DNA from: Draconibacterium sp. | GTDB lineage: Bacteria; Bacteroidota; Bacteroidia; Bacteroidales; Prolixibacteraceae | Assembly (NCBI GenBank): GCA_016705335.1 | Contig: JADIYN010000053.1 | Coordinates: 1 to 40,849 of the forward strand | Length of the DNA stretch: 40,849 bases | Reading direction: 5' to 3' | In this document: positions 1-6,939 of the stretch, in pieces | Layout: every line of letters begins with the position of its first letter | How positions within the stretch are numbered: the stretch's first letter is position 1 | Notes under the pieces: model-generated | Databases searched by the model: none | The model's input: the letters and a program-made list of their open reading frames with translations, nothing else | What the model was told of the DNA's origin: nothing | Position numbers and translations under genes: made by a program

Positions 1-2
1 CC

Positions 3-257
3 GTTCGTGCCAACATAAGCAAATTAAGTAAGGAATTAGACCTTGAATCCAGTGGTGGCGGAGTGGATGCAGTAATCCGGAATGGTGATAAACTTGGCCT
101 CGATCTGGATTTAAGCTCATCAAAAGTTAATATTGAACTTAATAATTTCTCAGGAAAGGCTGAAAAAAACCGGGTAAAAGGAACAATGAACAATGGCGGA
201 ATTCCAGTTTATATGCGTGCGTCAGGTGGAAATGTCAATGTGAGTTTTGATGAATAA
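3..257 (+). CDS. C-terminal end of a DUF4097-like beta-strand repeat protein (partial)
   Basis: The frame is open from the left edge and stops at TAA 255-257; the start lies outside the window. The visible 84 residues alternate short hydrophobic strands with Gly/Ser/Asn turns and end in a G-G-I-P-V, A-S-G-G-N-V-N-V-S-F pattern. That is how the last strands of DUF4097/DUF2807-like putative adhesins end in Bacteroidota (family knowledge). Such proteins are usually exported or envelope-associated with unknown ligand. The assignment rests only on this tail, so the family is likely but not certain. A hairpin follows 18 bases after the stop. Confidence 0.6.
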   Translation, partial: VRANISKLSKELDLESSGGGVDAVIRNGDKLGLDLDLSSSKVNIELNNFSGKAEKNRVKGTMNNGGIPVYMRASGGNVNVSFDE

Positions 258-275
258 AAGTTCGTGAATTTAATT

Positions 276-308
276 AATGAGGGTTTCACTTTGAATGAAA
301 TCCTCATT
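276..308. repeat. Intergenic hairpin, family copy A
   Basis: AATGAGG (276-282) pairs with CCTCATT (302-308), and TTTCA (284-288) with TGAAA (296-300), with a G-T wobble between the arms. There is no T-tract after the stem, so it is not a classic terminator, though it could end transcription of the upstream gene. It contains TTCACTTTGAA (285-295), whose reverse complement recurs at 5198-5208 and 6639-6649, and shares GAGGGTTTCACTT with the hairpin at 17328-17360. The rest of 258-398 shows no gene. Confidence 0.6.
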
Positions 309-398
309 GATTATATAATCATAAGAATCATAAAATCTGAAAAACAAAAATTACGGCAATTTTATATATAATTACTCTACTAACTAAAATCTGATTTT

Positions 399-2801
399 AT
401 GCTGAAAATTATCCTTCTCTCCGCTGTAAGAAGCCTGTTAAAATACAAACAAATGAGCCTCATTAACCTGCTCGGACTTGTTTTGGGACTTACTTCGTTT
501 TTGTTTGTTGTCAGGTACATTGTTTATGAATTTTCTTTCGATTCGTTTATCGAAAAATCAGAAAATGTTTACCGCATCAACTGGGAAGTTACCAAACAGG
601 GAGAGACCATTTATGATGGGGCAAAATCACCGCGAGGATTGTTTTATGCTATTCGTGAAGAAATTCCTGATGTTGAGGCAAACGGCTGTGCATATTTTGA
701 GAAATGCCAGGTTTTATTTGAAGAAACGTTTTATGCAAACCAGGATATTCTCTGGGTTTCCGAAGATTTTGAAAACGTATTCCCTTTACAGATGGTTAAA
801 GGAATTGCAGATTATTCAAAACCGCGTTTGGGAATTATTTCTGAAACCGCAGCCAAAGCCCTTTTTCACAATGAAGATCCACTGGGTAAAGTTATGCTGG
901 TTAATGGCGAAATGCATATTGAGATTACCGGCGTTTTTAAGGATCTGCCTTCAAATACACATCTTACTGCCCGGTATTTTGTATCCTACTTAACCTGGGT
1001 TGAAATGGGTGTAATGAATGACAGAGCCGACTGGAGTGGTGGCGGTTGGTGGAATTATATCAGGCTGAAAGATGGTTCGTCGCCCGAACAAACGCTCTCA
1101 AAAATAAACGGTTTTACAAATGCATACATGGGTTTTCTGGCCAACGATAACCGAAAGGCATCTTTTTCATTACAACCGTTGAAAGACCTTCATTATATAA
1201 AAGGAATTGAAGGTGAAATGGGCGCCACAACAAATTTTTCATCGCTGGTAAACCTGATGATTGTTGCACTTTTTATGTTGTTCATTGCGTGGATAAATTA
1301 CGTGAACCTGTCGGCAGCACATGCACAGACACGATCGCTGCAAATCAGCATGCGCAAACTGGTTGGCGCTTCAAACATGCACATCTGGCACCAGTCGCTG
1401 GCCGAAAGTGTTATTTTAAACCTGGCAGCATTTGTAGTTTCAATTACCATCTATCTGATTTTTAAAAATACAATTGCCAATCTTTTTAATATTCCATTGC
1501 AACAGGCATTTCTCCCCGCAGGTTATATTATGCTCATTCTGTTGACGATAGTTGTTGCCGGAATCCTTTTTTCAAGCATTTATTACGCCATTGTTTTAAT
1601 CCGAATGAGTAACATAAAAGCACAAAATAAAGTCAAAGGAGGAAATTTTAAACAGGGATTGGTTATTTTCCAGATGGCGGTTTCAATAGTTTTTCTTGTC
1701 AGCACTTTTATGGTTTATAAACAAATTTCGTTTATGAAAAACAAGGATTTGGGAATCGAACTCAATGGTGTGATTTTGTGCACCGGCCCGGCATCATTAA
1801 ATCCCGATCCACAGAAACGACAAAAATACCAGGCATTTAAGAACGAAGTCCTTAGTTTGGCAGGTTTCGAATCGGCCACTTTTAACCTTTTTGTGCCGGG
1901 TGTTGAACCCTCGGGGCTAGGATACACAGAGTATCATAATCCGGCAAAAGGAATTGTTCCGGGAGTTGTATTTTGGGAAAATAATGCCGACGAAGGTTTT
2001 ATAAATACCTATAAAATTAAACTGCTGGCAGGTAAAAACTTCGATTTGGCACTGAATCAGAATTTTAACGATGTAATAATTAACGAAAACGCTTTGAATC
2101 AATTGGGTTTTGAAAATCCGGATGAGGCAATTGGGAGATGGATTTATCGCAGTGGAAACGATACGATCCGCTATGAAGTTATTGGTGTTGTTGCCGATTT
2201 TCATAACGAGGGATTGCAAAAACCGATTTACCCGATTGTCTGGAACAATAATTATCCGCGTGAATTCGGGTATTTTGCCATCAGGGTGAATACAAAAAAT
2301 ATATCGAATACAATTGCACAACTGAAAACGGTTTGGGATAAACATTACACAAAAGATAAATTCGACTATGTTTTTGCCGATCAGCAGTTTAACAGGCAAT
2401 ACGAATCGGAAACCCGTTACAGCAGGTTTTACCTTTGGCTCACCCTGCTTTCAATCAGTATTGCGTCTATTGGTTTATACGGCCTAATTCTTTTTTATCT
2501 TCTGAAACGTGAAAAGGAAATCGGGATCCGAAAAATTAACGGGGCAACAATCGCACAGGTTATGAACCTGTTAAATATTGAAATCACAAAATGGGTTGCA
2601 GTTGCATTTGTTGCTGCAGTTCCGGTTGCATGGTTTGCTATGTACAAATGGCTTCAGAATTTTGCATTTAAAACCAGTTTAAACTGGTTGGTTTTTATTG
2701 GTTGCGGATTAATTGTTCTCGCAATTGCATTATTAACTGTTTCATTTCAATCATGGAAAGCAGCAACCCGAAATCCGATAGATAGTTTTCGATATGAATA
2801 G
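399..2801 (+). CDS. ABC transporter permease P1, FtsX/MacB-type, intact
   Basis: An 800-residue inner-membrane permease and the only undamaged member of the array. Predicted order: TM1 about 21-43, periplasmic MacB-like core about 44-280, TM segments about 282-304, 334-356, 373-400 and 418-440, a second periplasmic core about 441-670, then TM segments about 677-702, 727-748 and 762-783. The second half carries the coupling motif KEIGIRKINGA (706-716); the first half has the degenerate copy ISMRKLVGAS. The protein ends in a WKAATRNP motif shared with the paralogues. Such double-FtsX permeases work with a LolD/MacB-like ATPase and use mechanotransmission rather than a channel. Substrate is unknown; antimicrobial-peptide or lipoprotein related roles are only family-level guesses. 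The ATG at 399 directly precedes a basic segment and TM1. Confidence 0.9.
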   Translation: MLKIILLSAVRSLLKYKQMSLINLLGLVLGLTSFLFVVRYIVYEFSFDSFIEKSENVYRINWEVTKQGETIYDGAKSPRGLFYAIREEIPDVEANGCAYFEKCQVLFEETFYANQDILWVSEDFENVFPLQMVKGIADYSKPRLGIISETAAKALFHNEDPLGKVMLVNGEMHIEITGVFKDLPSNTHLTARYFVSYLTWVEMGVMNDRADWSGGGWWNYIRLKDGSSPEQTLSKINGFTNAYMGFLANDNRKASFSLQPLKDLHYIKGIEGEMGATTNFSSLVNLMIVALFMLFIAWINYVNLSAAHAQTRSLQISMRKLVGASNMHIWHQSLAESVILNLAAFVVSITIYLIFKNTIANLFNIPLQQAFLPAGYIMLILLTIVVAGILFSSIYYAIVLIRMSNIKAQNKVKGGNFKQGLVIFQMAVSIVFLVSTFMVYKQISFMKNKDLGIELNGVILCTGPASLNPDPQKRQKYQAFKNEVLSLAGFESATFNLFVPGVEPSGLGYTEYHNPAKGIVPGVVFWENNADEGFINTYKIKLLAGKNFDLALNQNFNDVIINENALNQLGFENPDEAIGRWIYRSGNDTIRYEVIGVVADFHNEGLQKPIYPIVWNNNYPREFGYFAIRVNTKNISNTIAQLKTVWDKHYTKDKFDYVFADQQFNRQYESETRYSRFYLWLTLLSISIASIGLYGLILFYLLKREKEIGIRKINGATIAQVMNLLNIEITKWVAVAFVAAVPVAWFAMYKWLQNFAFKTSLNWLVFIGCGLIVLAIALLTVSFQSWKAATRNPIDSFRYE

Positions 2802-2915
2802 TAATACAGTTAACTGATTTTGCCTTTTGCTGGAGAAGGTGTTAAAACGAAATCAGGAGGAAGCACAGAGGGATGAATAAAAATAGTAGTTGAAAACACA
2901 TTAAAAACAGAAAAC

Positions 2916-4563
2916 ATGGGAACAAATTTTTAAAACAACATGGCGTCAGTTAACCCGGAACAGGATTTATGCTTCAGTCAATATTGCAGGTCTTGCTATC
3001 GGTATTGCCTGCGGACTTGTTATTTACAAAATAATAAGTTACGAATCGGGCTTTGACAAGTACCACAAAAATTATTCGAATATCTACCGGTTGATCAGCC
3101 AACTTGAACCTCCCGGAGAAGGTATTCTTTATGCTGAATCACAGACACACCCGGTTGGCGAAGCAATTCGAAATGATTTTCCCGGTGTGAAAGCTGTAAT
3201 GACTTTTTATGCCGAAAAGGGTCAGATTGCAATTGAAAAAAGCAACGAAACTTTTGACAGGTACCAGGAAAATGAAGGGCTGGCTTATGTTGAACAGGGA
3301 TTTTTTGAAATTTTCGATTTCGGGTTTTTGGCCGGAGATCCTCAAAATGCCCTATCAAATGCAGGAAGTGTTGTAATCACTTCATCGCTGGCCCGTAAAT
3401 ATTTCAATTTAAATACCGGTGATGTAAGTAATGCGTTGGGGAAATCGATAACTGTTAATAATCAAAAAACGTTAACCATAACCGGTGTAATTGCTGATAC
3501 TCCTAAAAATACTGATTTGCCTTTTACAATTATTGCTGATTATAAGAGTCAGACGGCTTCAAACCCCTATTTCTACGGTGGGACTGACTGGCAGGAGTAT
3601 AATTCGGCAACCAATTGTTACCTGTTATTACCCGATAATTTTTCTCCTGGTGCTCTTGAAACCCAGCTTGTTTCTTTTGCTGCCAAATACATTGGCACCG
3701 ATTCACCGGTTTTTCAAAAATACGTTTTGCAACCCTTATCCAATCTTCATTCGGGGAAAGCTCAAAACTACAGCCACCGACGTGTTTCAGAAAAAGCATT
3801 TTTTATACTCGGAATGGTTGGGTTATTTATAATTCTTCTGGCTTCCATCAATTTTATAAATTTATCCACGGCACAATCATCAAAAAGGTTTAAGGAAATT
3901 GGCGTACGGAAAATTACAGGGGTCAGTAAGTTTCAACTGATTTCGCAATTTTTGGGAGAAACCGTATTCATTTCATATATCGCGGCAATACTTGGAGTTG
4001 GCATTGCATACTTTTTATTTATTTATCTCGAAGATATAATTGGTTACAGGCTCGCCCTTGATTTTCTGAAAAATCCGGGAACGTTTGTATTTTTAATTAC
4101 TTCAACGTTAGTAATAGGTGTAATATCAGGTATTTATCCTTCTGTAATTATGGCAGGAATGAAGCCTGTTGGGAATCTAAAAAATCTGCTTCCGGCAAAA
4201 AATAATTCAGGTTCATTATCGGTCCGCCGCATTCTTGTAATTAGCCAGTTTGTTATCTCTTTGGTTTTAATAACCGGCACTTTAGTTATGCAAAAACAAA
4301 TTAATTATTTTTTCAAGGCCGATATTGGATTTGATAAAGAAGCAGTTCTGATTATTCCTTTACCTGATGCAAACACCAATAAGCTGGCTGTGTTGCAATC
4401 TGAACTTTCAAAATATGCGGAAATTAAAAAAATCAGCTTCGAATCAACAAGTCCAATGGCCGACTGGAGAGTTAGCAACAGCATTAACTATCCTACGCTT
4501 GAAAAAGATTTATTCTCGGGAAACTTGGAAGGGAAAATATGGAATTTACCATTGTTGGAGTAA
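2916..4563 (+). CDS. ABC permease P2, N-terminal fragment (frameshifted)
   Basis: Second paralogue. Family-like sequence (WEQIF, then TM1 with AGLAIGIACGLVIY) is open from 2917, but the only nearby ATG (2916-2918) is out of frame by one base, so the start has probably lost one base. A TTG at 3091 is an unlikely start because TM1 lies upstream of it. TM1 is followed by a MacB-like periplasmic domain, then KEIGVRKITG (DNA about 3893-3922) and TM segments. The frame ends at 4563. By comparison with P1 and P5 about 50 residues of the second periplasmic domain (the usual LLAGRNF to INE-A segment) are missing just before the break, and one G appears lost in TATGG at about 4541, where the frame passes to 4539-5186. 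Confidence 0.8.
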
Positions 4564-5186
4564 CCGAAGATTTTCACGCCCAGTCACTTCAACAGGAAAT
4601 TGATTACGTTATTTTAAGCAATGTTTCTTTCAATATTAAGGAAATGGCCGTAAAAATTAATCCGGCCACTGCCAGTTTAGCCGGTTATACAAATGCCATT
4701 GAAAAGATAAAAAATGAGTGGACAATAATTTTTCCCGAAGCCATTTTTTCTTACAATTTCCTCGACAGGAAGATAGCCGGATTTTATAACGGACAAACCA
4801 ATACTTTTAAACTTATCCGGTTGTTTGCAATGATTGCTGTTTTAATTGCCTCGCTTGGTCTGTATGGTCTGATTTCTTTTATCACTAATCAGAAAATTAA
4901 GGAAATTGGTATTCGGAAAGTAAACGGCGCCAAAATTTCGGAAGTAATAGTTATGCTAAATACAAATTTTGTAAAATGGATTGCAATTGCTTTTGTTATT
5001 TCAACACCAATTGCCTGGTTTCTTATGCACAAATGGCTTGAGAACTTTGCCTACAAAACCGAATTGAGTTGGTGGATTTTCGCCCTGGCTGGTTTGCTGG
5101 CACTGGGAATTGCACTGTTGACAGTTTCGTTTCAATCGTGGAAAGCGGCTACACGAAATCCGGTGGAGGCGTTGAGGTATGAATAG
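4539..5186 (+). CDS. ABC permease P2, C-terminal fragment
   Basis: Continues P2 from the conserved EFTIVGVTEDF strand. It holds the end of the second periplasmic domain, TM near 4815-4890, the KEIGIRKVNGAK coupling motif (DNA about 4898-4933) and two last TM segments. It ends in WKAATRNPVEALRYE, almost identical to P4 and P6. The Met at 4539 is an artefact of the frame change and not a real start. The two P2 pieces add up to about 756 residues against 800 in P1. Confidence 0.8.
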   Translation: MEFTIVGVTEDFHAQSLQQEIDYVILSNVSFNIKEMAVKINPATASLAGYTNAIEKIKNEWTIIFPEAIFSYNFLDRKIAGFYNGQTNTFKLIRLFAMIAVLIASLGLYGLISFITNQKIKEIGIRKVNGAKISEVIVMLNTNFVKWIAIAFVISTPIAWFLMHKWLENFAYKTELSWWIFALAGLLALGIALLTVSFQSWKAATRNPVEALRYE

Positions 5187-5216
5187 TCAGAGCTTCATTC
5201 AAAGTGAATCCTTGAC
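5186..5216. repeat. Intergenic hairpin, family copy B
   Basis: It starts at the last base of the P2 stop codon. GTCA (5186-5189) pairs with TGAC (5213-5216) and TTCA (5194-5197) with TGAA (5205-5208), with imperfect pairing between. It contains the 11-mer TTCAAAGTGAA (5198-5208) found also at 6639-6649 and, inverted, at 285-295. It lies between convergent P2 and the AAA/DUF4143 gene. Confidence 0.5.
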
Positions 5217-5227
5217 AGGACTGCAAG

Positions 5228-5758
5228 TTAAAGTGCAGGTAAATAATTAAAAATAAAAGCTTTCAACGAGCAAATCCTGATACGTTCTTTGAAAATATAA
5301 TCATCAGAAGATGGAGTGATAACGTAATTCATAGGAGCATTCAAATCTTCAAAAGCCAGAAAGTTCCCCTTGCTTAATTGAGGCGAATTGGAATATTTTA
5401 TTTCGGCAGTGGCAATTACTTTAAGCCCTTTTGTAAAAACCACATCGACTTCGGAACCATGATGTGTGCGGTAAAAATAGATTTCGATTTGACTTTTTTT
5501 CAATGCAAATAATTGATTGATTACAAAAGATTCCCAAGAACTTCCAATAATTGGGTTTCCAGCCAGGCTATTTAAATCGGTAACACCAACCAAATGGTGT
5601 AAAATACCGGTATCGGTCAAATAAATCTTTGGTGTTTTTACCAGCCGTTTTTGCATGTTCCATGAAAATGGATGTAAGCTTTTTAGCAAAAAGGCTTCTT
5701 CGAGAAAATCAACATATCGTTTAACTGTAGGCGTAGATACTCCCAATGAATTTCCCAA
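5228..5758 (-). CDS. AAA/DUF4143 ATPase, C-terminal fragment (DUF4143 domain)
   Basis: Second part of the gene that starts at 6395. It begins with a helix-turn-helix-like stretch (LGNSLGVSTPTVKRYVDFLEE), typical of the region between AAA_14 and DUF4143, followed by KTPKIYLTDTGILHHL. A nuclease-fold-like end follows (SEVDVVF then ATAEIKYS), the PD-(D/E)XK-like part described for DUF4143 proteins. The true join to the N-terminal part is at an A6 run (5771-5776 on the plus strand), where one extra base breaks the frame. The stop is 42 bases from the P2 stop in convergent orientation. Confidence 0.85.
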   Translation of the reverse strand: MGNSLGVSTPTVKRYVDFLEEAFLLKSLHPFSWNMQKRLVKTPKIYLTDTGILHHLVGVTDLNSLAGNPIIGSSWESFVINQLFALKKSQIEIYFYRTHHGSEVDVVFTKGLKVIATAEIKYSNSPQLSKGNFLAFEDLNAPMNYVITPSSDDYIFKERIRICSLKAFIFNYLPAL

Positions 5759-5768
5759 CGTAGTAGCA

Positions 5769-6395
5769 TTAAAAAAGATGGCCGTTCAAATGTGCCACCA
5801 TTGACCACAAGTTGCGGATGATTTTTGGTGAGGCGTTTAATCCCAACTGCAATAAATCACGGTTCAAATAGGTGCTTATAAAATTTTCCATCCATTGTTG
5901 TGCAAGTTCATTGTTTTGTGCAAGCAGTACTTTTGGAAATCCACCTTTTACCCAAAGGTCGTTTTGCGAGATATAATCAGGGGCTTCTTCCAAATCAATG
6001 GGGTACAATTGATGGTAGGCAATTCGTCCGGCCAGTGATTCGGATGAATCGCGGATTAATTCAGGTGAAGCCGATCCCAATAACAAAAACTGACCGGGTT
6101 TTCGCATTTCATCAACTAACGAACGTAGTAATGGGTACAACTCTTTTTTGTTTTGAACTTCGTCAATAACAACCAGTTTATCATTATGTTGCGACAAAAA
6201 CAGTTCTGCATCATTCAATTTGAACAAATCCGATTGACGTTCCAGATCGAGATAAAGTGTTGACTTTCCGGAATCGGCCATAATGGTTTTTGCCAGTGTA
6301 GTTTTACCAACCTGACGTGGACCAACAATTGCCACAACTGGAAAAAAGCTTAATGAATCTTTAATTGTGGTGACAATTCTTCTGTTGATTGTCAT
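5769..6395 (-). CDS. AAA/DUF4143 ATPase, N-terminal fragment (AAA_14 domain)
   Basis: N-terminal ATPase of a protein of about 380 residues. Walker A is GPRQVGKTT (residues about 24-32), Walker B is KLVVIDEVQ (about 73-81), and LLLGSASPEL resembles sensor 1. AAA_14/DUF4143 proteins are common, mostly orphan genes of unknown physiological role in Bacteroidota, often variably present between strains. The gene faces against the permease array and does not belong to it functionally. Two palindromic repeats sit upstream (6439-6471, 6494-6525). The frame ends early in an A6 run; restoring one base joins it to 5228-5758. The start MTINRR is the first Met and fits the family. Confidence 0.88.
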   Translation of the reverse strand: MTINRRIVTTIKDSLSFFPVVAIVGPRQVGKTTLAKTIMADSGKSTLYLDLERQSDLFKLNDAELFLSQHNDKLVVIDEVQNKKELYPLLRSLVDEMRKPGQFLLLGSASPELIRDSSESLAGRIAYHQLYPIDLEEAPDYISQNDLWVKGGFPKVLLAQNNELAQQWMENFISTYLNRDLLQLGLNASPKIIRNLWSMVAHLNGHLF

Positions 6396-6438
6396 AACCG
6401 AATTATTCAGATTATTTACATTAAGAAAGCAGTGTACG

Positions 6439-6471
6439 GTGAAATATTAAAATATGATTTTAAAATTTCAC
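6439..6471. repeat. Palindromic repeat, unit 1, upstream of AAA/DUF4143 gene
   Basis: A 33-base near-perfect palindrome: arms GTGAAAT (6439-6445) and ATTTCAC (6465-6471), inner arms ATTAAAAT and ATTTTAAA with one mismatch, three-base centre. It is followed by CGGACAAA. A related unit lies 55 bases further. It could be an operator, a transcript hairpin or a mobile palindrome. Confidence 0.7.
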
Positions 6472-6474
6472 GGA

Positions 6475-6482
6475 CAAATATA
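6475..6482 (-). promoter_or_regulatory. Candidate -7 box of the AAA/DUF4143 gene
   Basis: On the minus strand this reads TATATTTG, an exact match to the Bacteroidota -7 consensus TAnnTTTG. It lies 80 bases upstream of the ATG at 6395 and between the two palindromes, so palindrome binding could affect it. No clear TTG -33 element is seen at the expected distance, so this is tentative. Confidence 0.35.
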
Positions 6483-6493
6483 ATTATATATTC

Positions 6494-6525
6494 ATGAAAT
6501 TCTAAAAATGAATTTTAATATTTCA
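6494..6525. repeat. Palindromic repeat, unit 2, upstream of AAA/DUF4143 gene
   Basis: A 32-base unit homologous to 6439-6471: it begins ATGAAAT, ends ATTTCAC, and is followed by CGGATAAA (unit 1 has CGGACAAA). The internal arms TCTAAAA and TTTTAATA are less symmetrical than in unit 1. Same orientation as unit 1. Confidence 0.65.
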
Positions 6526-6591
6526 CGGATAAAAACAAAGAATATGCAATTTATGGGAGAAAGGGAAATTCAAATTATTGCGTCAACACTT

Positions 6592-6619
6592 AAATTTTGC
6601 TTACAAAACCGATTTAAGC
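6592..6619 (+). pseudogene. Remnant of a permease 3' end
   Basis: Reading AAT TTT GCT TAC AAA ACC from 6593, then GAT TTA AGC, this encodes NFAYKTDLS. That is the motif just before the last TM segment of P2, P4 and P6 (NFAYKTELS, NFAYKTSLS, NFAYKIELS). No permease reading frame surrounds it, and the following WW-I-F segment is lost. A shared hairpin 11-mer follows at 6639-6649, matching the arrangement behind P2. It looks like the scar of a deleted permease copy. The match is short, but the array context makes chance unlikely. Confidence 0.55.
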
Positions 6620-6638
6620 AGATTTCCTCTCCAGCGAA

Positions 6639-6656
6639 TTCAAAGTGAAGCTTTGA
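6639..6656. repeat. Intergenic hairpin, family copy D
   Basis: TCAAAG (6640-6645) pairs with CTTTGA (6651-6656) around a 5-base loop. It contains TTCAAAGTGAA (6639-6649), identical to hairpin B behind P2. Together B and D flank the AAA/DUF4143 gene. Confidence 0.5.
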
Positions 6657-6669
6657 TATTACAGGCATA

Positions 6670-6677
6670 TATATTTG
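6670..6677 (+). promoter_or_regulatory. Candidate -7 box pointing towards P3
   Basis: TATATTTG is an exact TAnnTTTG match on the plus strand. The nearest upstream TTG (6653-6655) is only 14 bases away, shorter than the usual spacing. The implied leader before the P3 start at 6940 would be about 250 bases. Weak candidate. Confidence 0.3.
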
Positions 6678-6704
6678 ACAAAAAATTTTACACCTTTTGT
6701 CAAA
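6674..6704. promoter_or_regulatory. Inverted repeat, possible operator upstream of P3
   Basis: TTTGACAAAA (6674-6683) and TTTTGTCAAA (6695-6704) form a perfect 10-base inverted repeat with an 11-base spacer. It overlaps the TATATTTG box at 6670-6677, and a third TTGACA half-like element follows at 6709-6714. The geometry suits a dimeric regulator binding at a promoter. The identity of such a regulator is unknown. Confidence 0.5.
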
Positions 6705-6722
6705 AAAATTGACACTTTATTC

Positions 6723-6749
6723 AAAGTCATAAAACGTAAAGTCATAAAA
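6723..6749. repeat. Two 12-base direct repeats
   Basis: AAAGTCATAAAA occurs at 6723-6734 and again at 6738-6749, separated by CGT, giving a 15-base period. It lies in the non-coding stretch between the AAA/DUF4143 gene and P3 and could be a binding site array or a chance duplication. From 6750 to 6939 I see nothing further. Confidence 0.5.
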
Positions 6750-6939
6750 ATCAATGTTTTACATACAGGGCATTGTGTTTGAACTATATTATGGCATAAT
6801 TGAAAATAGCTTTCTAAAAAGGGAGAATGACTTTTAGATTAAGGCCAGTTTCTTTTTCAGTTAATTAACAAGATTTATAAACAGCTTTCTGTTATAATGG
6901 GAATATTGATTTAGCAGTTGGCAATAATAAAATTAAGCC

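Noticed and set aside
1917..2399. A 160-codon open frame on the minus strand inside P1
   Set aside because: It lies opposite the clear permease frame, has no family-like sequence and low-complexity Asn/Ile-rich composition. It is a shadow of P1.
5186..6656. AAA/DUF4143 gene as part of an insertion sequence or composite transposon
   Set aside because: No transposase, no matching terminal inverted repeats and no clear target duplication were seen; only shared hairpin 11-mers flank it.
6785..6805. Possible sigma-54 promoter (ATGGCAT-like) upstream of P3
   Set aside because: The GG is not followed by a GC at the required 10-base spacing, so the consensus fails.
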